A stretch of DNA of 64,000 bases from Schistosoma mansoni (lineage: Eukaryota; Platyhelminthes; Trematoda; Strigeidida; Schistosomatidae): positions 496,001-560,000 of the forward strand of contig NW_017386057.1 of the NCBI RefSeq assembly GCF_000237925.1, written 5' to 3'. Position 1 is the stretch's first letter. Every line of letters starts with the position of its first letter. A program made the position numbers and the translations under genes. The notes below the pieces were generated by a model. The model did not search any database. It saw only the letters and a program-made list of their open reading frames with translations, and was not told where the DNA came from. Shown here piece by piece: positions 47,830 to 59,113 of the stretch.

Positions 47830-49115
47830 TCGTGCAGGAGCACAGGCCACCAACCAGTTTTCACCATCCAACTCTGTCATAGGCAATCCTTTCTAGTTTT
47901 CCAGATTTCTATTCACCCTTATGATATCCTCTTCAATTCCCGGCGCAATGTGCTCTTTGGCCTTTCTCTTTTCCTTTTCCCTTTAGGGTTCCAAGTGAGA
48001 GCTTGTCTCGTGTTGCAGTTTAATGATTTCTGCAAAGTATGTCTCATCCACCTCCATTGTCTTTTCAAAATTTTCTCTTCATTTGGAAGCTGCTTTGTCT
48101 TCTCTCATAGTATGCTGTTGGTGATGGTACCCGGTCAACAGAGATTGCATACATTGAGTAAATAATTGTTTCACAAATACTTGCATTTTTTGACGATGGT
48201 TGCAGTAGTTCTCCAAGATTCGCCTCCATACGTTAGAACTGTCTTGATGTTCTTATTGAAGATTCTGGCTTTGATGTCGGCTGACAGTTGTTTCAAGTCT
48301 TATATTTCATTCAACCGTAGGAATGCTGGCCTTATTTTGCCAATCCGTGCCCTTATATCTGCATTGGATCCTCTTTGTTCATCGATGACGCTGATCAGGT
48401 ACGTGAAAGTTCCCATCTCATCCAGAGCTTCTCTATCAAGTGAGATTGGGTTGTTCTTCTCCATGTTGTATTTGAGGATCATGTTTTGTCCCATGTGCAG
48501 GTTGGGGCCTACTAATCAAGGGGATCCAGCTACACTGGTTGTTTTGACCTGCATTTCTTGATGTGTATATGATAGAAGGGTGTGATGTTTAAAACACCAG
48601 AGGAAATAGATATGGATAGAGTAAGCAGCCGTCTCTGACTCCGGTCCCAACTCGGAATGTGTTTGTTAGCTGTTCTCCGTGCAGCGCAGCTCGTCGTATG
48701 AATTCTGGATGATGTTGACAATTTTCTCATGTACACCATAATGTCGAAGGGGGTTCCATAAGGTTCTCCTATCCGCACTGTCATATGCTTTCTCATAGTC
48801 AATGTAGTTGATGTATAGTTACGAGTTACATTCAATTGAGTGTTCAACGATAATCCATAGTGTTGCGATTTGGTCTGTGTACGACCGATCCTTAGAAAAT
48901 CCGTCCTGTTGATCCAAAAGCTAGTTGTCTACTGAATCTTTCATTCGGTTCAGCAACACGCTGTTGACAGTGTTTCCTGATACCGATAGTAGTGTAATGT
49001 CTCTGTAGTTTGCACATGTGCTGAAATCTTGATGAGACATTTTTCCTCCCAGTCTGTCGTTACTTGTTCCTCCTCCTTCTCAATCTTCCTGAATAGAATG
49101 CGGCGCGTCTTCCAA
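47830..49115 (-). mobile_element. RTE-like LINE, RT domain to 3' end, minus orientation
   Basis: Minus-strand pieces in order: an IEKEEEQVTTDWEE segment (about 49080), NYRDITLLSVSGN, DQQDGFSKDRSYTDQIATL (RT finger region), YINYIDYEKAYDSADRRTLW (palm motif A), then MEKNNPISLDREALDEMGTF, YLISVIDEQRGSNADIRARI, a VLTYGGESWRTTATIVKK segment, and a terminal RVGW..LVGGLCSCT near 47830. The FADD-type catalytic box is not preserved. Several frame changes and deletions; dead copy. The family is the common schistosome RTE-like LINE as I recall it. Confidence 0.8.
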
Positions 49116-50849
49116 TGACAAACAGTTTATAGCTGCCCTGAAAACACCTTATGACAGTGTACCTGATTATTTTCCATAATCATTCGTGAAGTGCGGTTGT
49201 AGACGACATCCATTGTTCGGTATCAAACTGTTTGACTTATCCATGAACTATGGAGTCTATCAACCTGTATGGAGAACATCGCTTGTTACTATTTGGTTCA
49301 GAACAGGACTACATAGCCTAAATTGATTGCTCTAGATCCATTGATGTGACCTTTGTCTTATAAGAATTCATAGAGAAAATAACTCACAAATGAATATTCT
49401 ACCTTTTGCCCGCGACAAGTCTGATGTGCCCTTTTAATCATCAGTTCATGACTAGTCGCTCATGATCCAAATCGCACTTGGAAATTTCCCATCACACTAC
49501 CCGCAAAGAGATGTTGGTCAGTGATTGGTAGTTCTCTACCGCACTTTCAGTAAAGCATTTAAAGGAATCTCATCAAAATATTTCTTCACTTGGCATACGG
49601 GATTCCGTCTTATCCTGGTTCAAATCCTTCTGCAGAACGTTGGCTAATCGTTTCCTTTAGATGTTGCTACTGTTAGACTATGATTATAGCTAGTGTGATT
49701 AAAAAAGGAAGTATAATTTGCCCTTTTCTTCTTTGTTCACAGATGACATGTGCTCACTCCTTCAATACTGTAAGCCTTTCGCATTTATTGATAAATTAAA
49801 AGTGCATTATTCATTCTCGTATTGCGTCAAAGAAGACTATTTCAGTTGTAATCAAAGAAGACATAAACAAGTTGTACGAATAAATTATGTGGTGAAATCT
49901 GTCACTGAATGTTGACAAAAGTGAGTTTATTTACATCGACCACGGCCTTAACCTGATTCTGGTTATACACAAACACATTATGAAACAACCTCAAAATGGA
50001 CCTGGTATGTAACGTTGACGCGATGCCCCTTTGGAAAATATTTTGAAGAAAAAACGTTATATCTGAACGAATGAACAGCTATCAACTTATATAGATTGCA
50101 TTTAATAAACAACCCTGCTCGGGATACATATTGTGAACCAGTTTATATTGTAACAAGTAGATCATGCCAGTCTGAACCTTTCTGAGTACACTGAGTAACA
50201 GCTGCCTAAAGAAGAAAAGCTCAGAGGTTGCATAATGAATGTTTTAAAAAACACCGAGTCTAGGTTAATATTATGGAGAAAATGTATCATGCTCATCCTT
50301 CAAAATGGTATTCTAGTTAATTGCAATCGCAGGCAAAATGACTTGATAAAAATTAGAAGTATTCAAACAAGATTCACTGAGGCTTTTTCGGGCAATTTCA
50401 GCAAAAAAGAAACATTACCAATAATGTTAACAACACAAGCTAGAACCTCCCTTGATCAGGTGCATTAAATTAAACCATTCCTTCATCTACAGGCTTATAA
50501 GTGATGTTCTTAATCTTCGGAATCCACACTTTTGTACTCTAACAAATCATTTCATATCCTGCGCAAGAGAGAATATTCTATCCATTGAGTCGGGTGCATT
50601 ATTTCTATTAGTACATCCACGAAGCTTCGTCGTTTCGCCAACTTGTAAGATTGTTTTGGTACCGAAGTTGAATCCTATGTAACGTAGGCTAGACCAAAAT
50701 ATCGTCCGATGAATCCAAACGTGTGTGGTTGGTGAGAAACAATGAAAATATATTGACAATTTGTCGAAGATAGTATCCGAATGAGGTGGTCGATTTATCC
50801 ATCCTACCAGGACGTATTTTCGCGATTCACTATTCATGATAACCAATAT
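49116..50849. other. Unclassified stretch between two LINE pieces
   Basis: No recognised gene. Overlapping frames at 50452-50846 on both strands show no known motif. It might be an insertion or another repeat family. Confidence 0.4.
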
Positions 50850-51435
50850 GGAATCTTGGGGATCTCATGAAACCACTACGGACGACAACTGGAAATGGAT
50901 CAAAGAAGCGCCAACTCCTGGGATACAAGAAGCATCATCATAAGGAATGGATTGCTGTCGAAAACCCAGCGTTAGAGCTGACAAGTGGAAGTACGTGGAA
51001 GACCTACCAACGAAAGCGGAAAAAGCTGTAAGAGAAGGAAATATGAAGCAATTATATGACATAACGAGGGAACTAACAGGGAAGTGTAGTGAACCGGAGA
51101 GACCGGTAAACGACAAAGAAGGCAAGTCACGACTGAGATCCTAGATAAGAGAAACAGGTTGGTAGAACGATTTTAAGAACTCTGGAATAGACCAGACCCA
51201 CTGAACCCACCGAAAATAGAGGCAGCATACACAGACATTTCTATAACTATCACCGCACAGAAAATCGAAGAAATCAATGTAGCCATCACACAAATAAACA
51301 AAGGGAAAGCATGAGGAGCTGACAACATACCAGCTGAAACATGAAGTTACACATTGAAGAAATTACAAACATTTCCCACATTCTATTCAGAAAGATTTAG
51401 AAGGAGAGGGAAAAAGGTCTCATTAAAATACCAAG
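50850..51435 (+). mobile_element. RTE-like LINE, linker before RT, plus orientation
   Basis: Plus strand: ETTTDDNWKWIKEAL (about 50870), ADKWKYVEDLPTKAEKAVRE, GNMKQLYDITRELTGK, then RNRLVERF*ELWNRPDPLNP, KIEEINVAITQINKGKA*GA, DNIPAE and GLIKIPRKGDFGSSKD (about 51415). This is the region directly upstream of the RT piece at 47830-49115, in the opposite orientation, with a short overlap of content between the two. Contains stops. Confidence 0.75.
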
Positions 51436-51439
51436 GAAA

Positions 51440-54400
51440 GGAGATTTCGGCAGTAGTAAGGACAGAAGGCCCACGACGCATTTTATTCCTTTTCTAGTAT
51501 GCTTCTGTGGGCGTCCAGTCTTCACTCGAACGAGTCAATTCAAGGTGCGGACACCACTGCTTCGGACAGCAGGCTTCAAGTTTTGGTGACTCGGTGAAAA
51601 CATTTGTATGTCACGAGTGTTTCGTTCGTTGCTGGCTTTTCTGCTCGCCTGCCACGTCCTCTGAGATGTCCCGATCTAGTGGGAAGAAAAAGAGAGAATA
51701 GGTTAGGTCCAAAATCATTTCTCAGTATTCTGTACAGCAAAGTTAGGTCTGCTACTGGTCTGCGATAGGACAGAGTAAAGAGGTCCAGTATTTCAAGCAG
51801 CTCTTGACATGGTAAACCCCGGAGTTCTGGTATTGTACGTGTAGTCGCCCTCTGTACGTTTTCTGGGAAATCCGAGCCGCCTTTTAAAAACAGGGGCTTG
51901 CAGCCTGAATGCAGTTCTCAAGCTTACTTCTCACTAAGGTCGTGTATTCTCTAATGAACATGGTAGTGTCTAACTTAGAGAATGTCCCTTTTAAAGCTCA
52001 GACGGTTATAACTGTTTTAGCTGCGACTTTTGGGCAATAGGCCGCTGTCTTAGGACCATGACTCATTGTCACCCCTAGATCCTTATGAGACATGACCACG
52101 GGTACTGGCACTTCCCCTATGCTGCACCTAATAACCTTTGTATCCACAAAGTACATATAGACACTTTGTTGCGTTGGTAGGCACCAGCCACTCTTTAGAC
52201 CAGTTAATCACATTATTTAATTCTGCCTGAAGAGCACATGAGTCTGTGTCTCCAGTTATTACCCGTCAGATTTTTACATCGTCAGAGTATAATAACATTG
52301 GGGACTGTGTTATACTTGAGAGATCATTTACATATAGTATGAAAAGTAAAGGACCTAGGAACCTTGAGGTACTCCATTAAGTACTGGTCTTCAGGTGGAG
52401 CACCTCGAATTTACCCTTACTTTCTGTCTACGACCTACTAGGAAATCCTTAAGCCATTTAAAAAGAGGTCCGACAATACCAAGATTTTCTAGCTCCAAGA
52501 GTAGTCCATTTGTTGAACTTTGCCAAGTGTTTTGCTGAAGACCATTTTACTGATTTTCCGTTGTCTAGAGCCTTTGTCCAATGCTCCCTTGCTATAAAGA
52601 GGTTTGTTGTGTAAGATAAACCTTTTCTGAAACCATGTTGTTCGCTGCTTAACATGTTGTTTATTTCCTTACATACCATTATAGTCTTTTTTATTATTCT
52701 TTCCAGTATTTTAACCACGACATTGGTGAGGCTGAAAGGTTTGTAGTTAGATAGAAGTTGTCTTGATCCTGTTCTATGTATAGGAGTGATGATTTCATCC
52801 TTCTAGTCCATTGGGTGACATACCTTGATCAAGCGACAGAATGAATATCACAGTCAATGGGGCTGCGATATATTGTACAATAGGTCCCAGGATTTTTGGG
52901 TATACTTCGTCTAGTCCTGTTGACTTCTCCGCATCTGAGGTGCTAAGAGCCTTAATACATCGCCTCTACCAAAGTTCACGGTGAGCAGACGGTTTATTGA
53001 CTTTGTATTTGGGTCTAGTCCTTCGTCTAGATGAGGTTCATGAGTGAAAACAGCAGCAAAATAGTTTGTCATTAGCCTCTGCTCTTTCTTGATCGCCCTT
53101 TATTAATTCAGTTCCACTCCCTTCCTCAGTTAGGTTGGGAATACAATGCCGCATCCTTGTTATGTAATTTATGTACGAGAAATGTCTCTTAGGTTGCTTG
53201 AGTGCACATTGTGCAAACCCCATCTCATATTTCCTGTGAGATTCCCGGATTTCAATTATTTACTGGTTTCTTACCGATCTGTAGAGTTCCATTGTACTCG
53301 CTATGCCGAGGGTGATGGCCACATTTCAACATTTCTTCTTTTGTCTTGGTAAACGTCGAATATTCCGGTCTATCCAGGGATGGTCGTGTTTCCTCTTCTT
53401 TAGGACTATCCAAGGTATGTATGGTTGAATTACCCGATTGTTTAACTGCCTGGAATGTGTCCATGCCTCTTGTACTGATGCCCTTGAGTCAATTTCCCGG
53501 TTTTCAGCCGATAATGTGGAGTTGATTGCCTCCATACCTGCCTTCCATATATAAGAACGGGCTGGCACAACTGTTTGACAGGCGATCTCATCTCTGAATT
53601 TGAATGATATGACTGCATGACCACTTTCCCCTAGTGATGGGAGGAAATTCACTTGATCAACGTCATCACCGTGTGTGAAGACTAAATCCAAAGGAGAAAA
53701 AGAATTTCTTAAATCATATCTGGTGGGATCTCTAATGTGTTGAAACGAAGCTAATCCAATAGAGGTTACTAACAGTTTTCAATCGAATGACGTTATCGAT
53801 GGCCCTACTTCTTAGTTAACCCAGTCCATAAACAGTACATTAAAGTCTCCTTCTACAAGGCTTTTAACCTTATTATATCAGGAACTAAGTTTGCTTAGGA
53901 GGAAATCATATACTACACATTCTGTACTGCGATATACTACAACTAATTCAATATCTTGCCATCTACATTTCAGCTGGCAACGCATAAGTTCACTTGTCCC
54001 TGAAACATGTGCCACTGTTTCAACTAGTCGTATAGTTAGTGTGCTTTTCGTGTGCATAATAACCACCTCCCCTATGGTTCAATCGATCAGTCCTACTGGA
54101 TAAAAAACCAGTCAACAGAATTTCATTATATAATATTTCTGACGTTAACCAAGTTTCTGACACAGCGATAACATCTAGCTTTTCTTTATCCAGTGTTAGA
54201 TCCAAACTAAGGTTTGGTTGAAGTATAATTGTCCGGGTAGTTTATTCACTCGTTATCTCACAGTTGAAATCAAAACAAGGGGATTGGGAAAATAACGGTT
54301 TTAAACAAATATCACCACTCAGTTATTCAACCAATAATTGTTCCCTCAATAATCGATCGAGCGCGCCAAAAGAAAAAATGTTATTTCACCCTTTCTGGAT

Positions 54401-55770
54401 AGATCAAGTAAAAATCTGTTCAAAAGATAATAGTTTATTGCTTTATAACACAGTGTTTCCAATTCTGGAAAAGTGCTCCAAGTCACAGCCAAAATGCACA
54501 ATCCCAGTCAACTCAAGCAACACAATCAAAGGGAGAACAATCGATATGGCCGCCGCCAAGATTAGTTAATAACTAAAAAAAATTAAAACAATTCAGTAGG
54601 AAACACAGAAACACAGTGGAGGCAAAAGAAGAATGCGAAAATTACAATGAAATAAAATATTACCATCTCAAACGGCATCAAAAAGACTGACAAAATGTAC
54701 AACTAGAGAAATCAATAAGAAAAAGTTGCAAATGTATGCATGGAGGGATTTTCACAAACAGTCTTCAAAATGGGTCCTACATCCACCATTGATATGAGCT
54801 CTGCCATTTTGTTTCGTAGGCTGCGAGTATTTGTGTAGCATACCTTTAATTACGCAGAGAACTTTCCTTTACCATCTGGAGTGGTTTAAGTATCGCTTCG
54901 CTCCGAACTTTAACGAATTGAAAACTTTTAAGAACGAGGTTTTTTCCACCGTTTCCGCTGCGCTAGTTTATTTTCACTTCTGTAGCTTGTCTCCTAATAC
55001 GACAGGCTAGTCTGAGATCCTCACGGACGTATATTCCGGACCCAATCAGTTTACTTGAGCTTCTTTCTTTAACCGTGGCAAATGTAACCTTCGAGAGTCG
55101 GCTTTTCTGAGGACTTTCAGAATCCACCTTTTGTCCTGTTCTATAAAGCTTACAGATGCTAACTCCTGGAACTGTTTATGGGAGAGGCTTGCTTATTCAG
55201 GAATTAACATGACCGCGGTCGTGCTCAAATCTAGCCTTTGCTTCCTTATAGGAAGATTCTCTTAACTTATGAAAAATGACAGAACTCTCAGCGTGGTCTG
55301 TCTTGACGCGCAGTTCCTAAGACCGCCTCTTCCTTGCACTATGAATTCAATGCAGCGTCAAACCCAGAGGTTACGTTCTCTTTTCTTACCTTTCTTCTCC
55401 TAGGTGTGACTGTGAGCCACTCGTTTAACTTATTTTGTCTCTTGATCACTTCCTCTTTACTGCTCAGACTTGGATCTCCTATAGTTTGTATTACATTGAT
55501 ATGTGAATCCCGAACTGAACCCGTAGATTCACATGCCTTAGTACTGTCTATAGGTAGTTTCTTCTTCTCAGAGCGATTCTTCTTTCTCCTTGTAACAACG
55601 CCTAAATCCATATGCTTATTTGTTTCCCTGACGAGGTCCACCTTTATGGTCTCATTTAAGTCTAGAAGTGGGCTCATAATAACGCTCTCTATTTCCTCGA
55701 AAGCAGAGTTCTTATCATCTGATGCCGTTTTTTTATCAGTGGACAGTTTCCTAGCTATGTTTAGCAACTA
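51440..55770 (-). mobile_element. CR1-like LINE, nearly full length but decayed
   Basis: Minus strand from 55770 down. The ORF1-like part is at 55767-55339 (IESVIMSPLLDLNETIKVDL, VTRRKKNRSEKKK) and continues to about 54850. The endonuclease has LDVIAVSETWLTSEI (about 54180) and LDFVFTHG-type MDLVFTHGDDVDQVNF (53691). The RT has NNMLSSEQHGFRKGLSYTTN (about 52650). The C-terminal part has DFGPNLFSLFLPTRSGHLRG (about 51700) and, near 51520, a SEAVVSAP-like segment. Order and spacing fit a CR1/jockey-type LINE with two ORFs. Many stops and frame changes; not functional. The 5' end is uncertain and may extend beyond 55770. Confidence 0.75.
55339..55767 (-). pseudogene. ORF1 fragment of the CR1-like LINE
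   Basis: Open frame of 142 codons, rich in Lys, Arg, Glu and Ser, including VVTRRKKNRSEKKKLPIDST and VTPRRRKVRKENV. Basic, low-complexity composition as in LINE ORF1 RNA-binding proteins. It continues after frame changes into SRLSKVTFATVKERSSSKLI and GIYVREDLRL, which resemble ORF1 of related LINEs. Confidence 0.55.
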
Positions 55771-56579
55771 GAACCAACAGAGACTCAGTAGAACAACATT
55801 ATTTACACAACCAACGTGATGATTGCTTGAAGCACCGTTTGTTTGCAGCCGGTGTGAGTCCGGTGCGCATATTGCGATACCACTTAATTCAGTTATCACA
55901 TTGCCTTCTCTTATTGACCGGGAAATAGCATGCTGGCCTACTACAACGATGTTTCAATCTTGTCATAGTAAAGAAACAATAAAAATTCCGACTTCAGTAG
56001 TTACAGAAAGATCTTAACACCTATGGATACAAGCAATGCTTGAAGATATATTCAACGACGACGAATAAGTACCAGTGCCTTTAGTTTTATGTAACTGTAC
56101 TTGTAAATTATAGATGATTAACTTCTCTATAGAAAAAGTGGCACTCTTTGAAATTACTTCAATTACTTCAATTAAAGCAAAAACACTAGTCGTGATGCGT
56201 AATTTAACGATCAACACTATAAAATTTACTTAAAGGAAAAATACCTCTGTGTAGCACATGTAATCAGCAGTCATAAAAAGACGGAGAAGATCTGAAACCA
56301 CAACACGCAATGTTAATCGAGAACTTCATACCAAGAGAAAACACGGAGTGGAAGACACGAGTCTTTCATTTTCAAAATGAAAATTTGCGAGTTGGGTGAA
56401 GTACAGAGGAAAAAGGCAGTTTACAAAATAGTCTTATGAATCATCCTGTAAGCTAAGTGTATGTAGGGCTTGCTCTTCTTCCTCCAAAGAATTTATGCTT
56501 GGTCGCCCTGCATTAGAAAGAAAATATAATTTGTTAGAAACGTCATACGTGGCGATTTCAACTCCGTTACAACTGTCTT
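55771..56579. other. Stretch between LINE remnants
   Basis: May include the 5' UTR of the CR1-like LINE. No gene recognised. Confidence 0.4.
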
Positions 56580-56880
56580 TTTCGAATAGCGCGGCTGTCA
56601 GGCGATCAGATCACAATTTTTCAAACACTTAGTGATAGATTCGCATCTGATATGCCCTCACTTCTCTTATCTTCCAAAAAAAAATTACAAGGAAACTGTA
56701 GAAAAAATTCACAACCCCAGAACAAATTACTTATTAGCTGAATATCGATTTCCTCGTCGAATCGTCAACAAGTGGAATTCATTATTTCAACTCGTGATTG
56801 AAGTCTCATCTGTTGATGCTTTCAAAAGAAATCTGAATCACCACAGCCAGGGCTAAAACAGGTCACTTAGCCTGCTGTTC
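56580..56880 (+). mobile_element. LINE 3' fragment (C-terminal tail of ORF2)
   Basis: Plus-strand frame: HNPRTNYLLAEYRFPRRIVN, KWNSLFQLVIEVSSVDAFKR, NLNHH. The R-x(3)-VN-x-WNSL-x(4)-V-x(2)-SSVDAFKR-L pattern is the usual end of CR1/jockey ORF2 proteins. Orientation opposite to the neighbouring CR1-like LINE, so it is a separate insertion. Confidence 0.65.
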
Positions 56881-58189
56881 TTACCAAACTGAAATTTAAA
56901 ATGAACTTCTTTGGAAAACTTTTTTTTTTCATATGCTCAAGACTACTAGTAGATATTACAATGAATTATTGTCATGAAATATATACCTAGGTTTTTGCCT
57001 GGAGGTATTGGTGATCCACTGCAACCAGACACGGAAGCCCGTTAAGCGAAAGCTTCTTCTATTCCGTCCTCAACCATTTGAACCATTTGAACCATTCACC
57101 GGCGCGCGTTTCGACTGTAGGTCGTCTGACGCGTTCAAAAGAGCATTTGCTTATCTCAGGTTTGGTTTGTCAGGTTCCTTGAACCTCAAATTTGTGGTAT
57201 CATCAGTAGTTGTCTTGTGTTTTCGTTATTAGACATAGGTCTATCACATTCCTTTTATAGAGTTGTTGGCTATTTCCCTGTCATGTAATTCCTTATCTAC
57301 GATTTCCATACGCGGTACTGTGTAAACAGCACATAGTATACTCACTCTATCAGGAAATTGTGTTGTTTCGAGCTGCAGACAGTCTCCTTCGTGTTCTTAT
57401 CACATTGGAGGATTTGTTCCCAAGGCGATAACAACCGTGTAATAAAGAAGGACATCACAATAGGTTGGCAAGTATGTGACGTAACGGTAGTGGGTCTTAC
57501 TGCGGATTAGAAGACCTGGCAATGGAGTCAAAATGGACTCACCAGTCTCCTAAAGTGGGACGGGTTTTTTCATGAGGCTGGGATCGTAGTAACGCTGGCT
57601 GAGTTTTAACCACAGTCTGGTCGATGCACAATGTTAGTCTGTTGTAGATGGGTGGCATATAGCTCTTCAGTCGGGCTCGCTAGATTTTAGTGTCTATCTC
57701 ACCTCGAGTAATTTGTGTTTCGTTGTTTACGTATTTGAGATTAATTTAGTGTACTGTACCCATCCCGTTGTATGATAAGCTCAAATAACTGCAATATTAA
57801 GATGTTGAATACGAAGTTCTATATTTTATACACATGGATTCATCAGACCATATACAGAGCGCAAATCGTCTGTAGACCGTGGCATGCACATGTGGTGTAT
57901 GCTATGATGAGTTTGCTAATACAAAGACCAATTGTGTAACGTGTATAATGAATTAAGCTGAGTCAATCGTACGATACCCATATTAATCCTAATGTCAGGA
58001 TTTAACACACATTTTTCTGAACCTAACTAGTCGTACATACCTGACGTACCACCTTTTTACAGACTCCTGAATGTCAGTTGTCAGAATGGATTTTGGTTTA
58101 TGACTTCTGTTTTCTGCCTAGTACACTACACTATAGACCCCAAGGTTGCTCCTTTCATTTGTTGTAGACCGCATAAGATAGTTTCTATT
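56881..58189. other. Unclassified, repeat-like stretch
   Basis: More GC-rich than the surroundings at 57000-57720, with short frames such as 57008-57232 that I do not recognise. Probably repeat-derived, but no family can be named. Confidence 0.4.
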
Positions 58190-58640
58190 TATTTTTATTA
58201 TATTTAAACATAAATATTGGTACAAGGAAGCACCAGATAAATATGCGCCACACAAATCTCATTTGATTTGTGTGAGGGCTGTGATACTGCCCAGGTGCCC
58301 AGACTGAAGCAGGTGGTTTTCTTAGGGGGCCACACCCCGAGCCTTTGACCTGTAGGTCTAGTCCACAGGGCAGTGGAGCATCGTGAGGAAATGCAGTCCC
58401 ATGGTAGCCGGTGACCAACAATAGGTTCATACGCCATTCGTTTCATCAGGATACTGGAGCCCATGTGCACCATTGGTTTGGAATCAGGGTTTTCCAACTG
58501 CCCTAGGTGGACTTTCCGTGTCCACCAACCGGGTAAAGTGCTGGACATTCGCTTTTCGTCCTCTCAATTTCGTAAACAACACCCCCGCCACGAGAAGGCA
58601 GTGAGTAGGACTTCCCTGGCAGAGGCTATAGTTCTTCTAT
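58190..58640 (+). repeat. 0.5-kb interspersed repeat, copy 2
   Basis: Closest to the inner copy at 63315-63838 (opposite strand), with long identical blocks. Near its start a perfect 10-bp stem (CACACAAATC / GATTTGTGTG, 58249-58274) can form. Short frames on both strands read through it (58204-58548 minus, 58463-58705 plus) but are shared by copies and not genes. Ends near 58640, about 375 bp before the GANAB start codon. Confidence 0.8.
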
Positions 58641-59015
58641 TGAGTTATAGTGAACAGAAAATCAATTTATGCACACAGTCGTGGATTCAATCATGTTCTA
58701 CTTGATATATTGATTTATCTAAACATCGATTCCAAAACTTAGTACCATGTCAAACTTGAAAGCGTTTTCTCTAAAACTAGCCATTATAGCTTGTAATTTC
58801 AGAATCCTTCTTCGCGGGTCGATTACTGACTACTTATTATCTTTTATTCATATAGTTGTTTAAAATATGCTTACTAAGTTTTAGACCTACGTTTTTTCTT
58901 TTCTCAGACTCTTTGTTGCGCCGTTTGACCTGGCAGACTGGAATCCCACTCAAGATTATCCCTTCACTTTTTTACCAAGCAAAACTCGTTAACCTGTTGA
59001 AACAGTTCTTTCAGC
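58641..59015. other. Region just upstream of GANAB start
   Basis: Likely promoter and 5' UTR of the glucosidase II alpha gene. No core promoter element can be assigned with confidence. Confidence 0.4.
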
Positions 59016-59113
59016 ATGTTTTTGAGGCTAGAGAGTTTAGGTCTTATTTTCTTGATACTCAATATCTCGTGGTCGGTAGATCGTGCTAATTTTAAAACAT
59101 GTGATCAAAGCTC
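59016..59113 (+). CDS. GANAB: GANAB exon 1, signal peptide
   Basis: ATG at 59016 opens MFLRLESLGLIFLILNISWS, a short basic start and hydrophobic core typical of a signal peptide. VDRANFKTCDQS follows. The donor is TC|GTAAGT. The frame differs from the long frame at 59083-60537, whose first Met (59083) is intronic or out of frame. The following intron is only 37 bp (59114-59150). Confidence 0.88.

Noticed and set aside
54264-54569. Plus-strand frame of 101 codons
   Set aside because: Lies between the ORF1 and endonuclease parts of the minus-strand CR1-like LINE; no motif.
58204-58705. Frames of 80-114 codons at 58204-58548 and 58463-58705, recurring at 63283-63748, as a conserved protein
   Set aside because: The similarity is due to the shared 0.5-kb repeat. 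The frames occur on both strands and break in the third copy.
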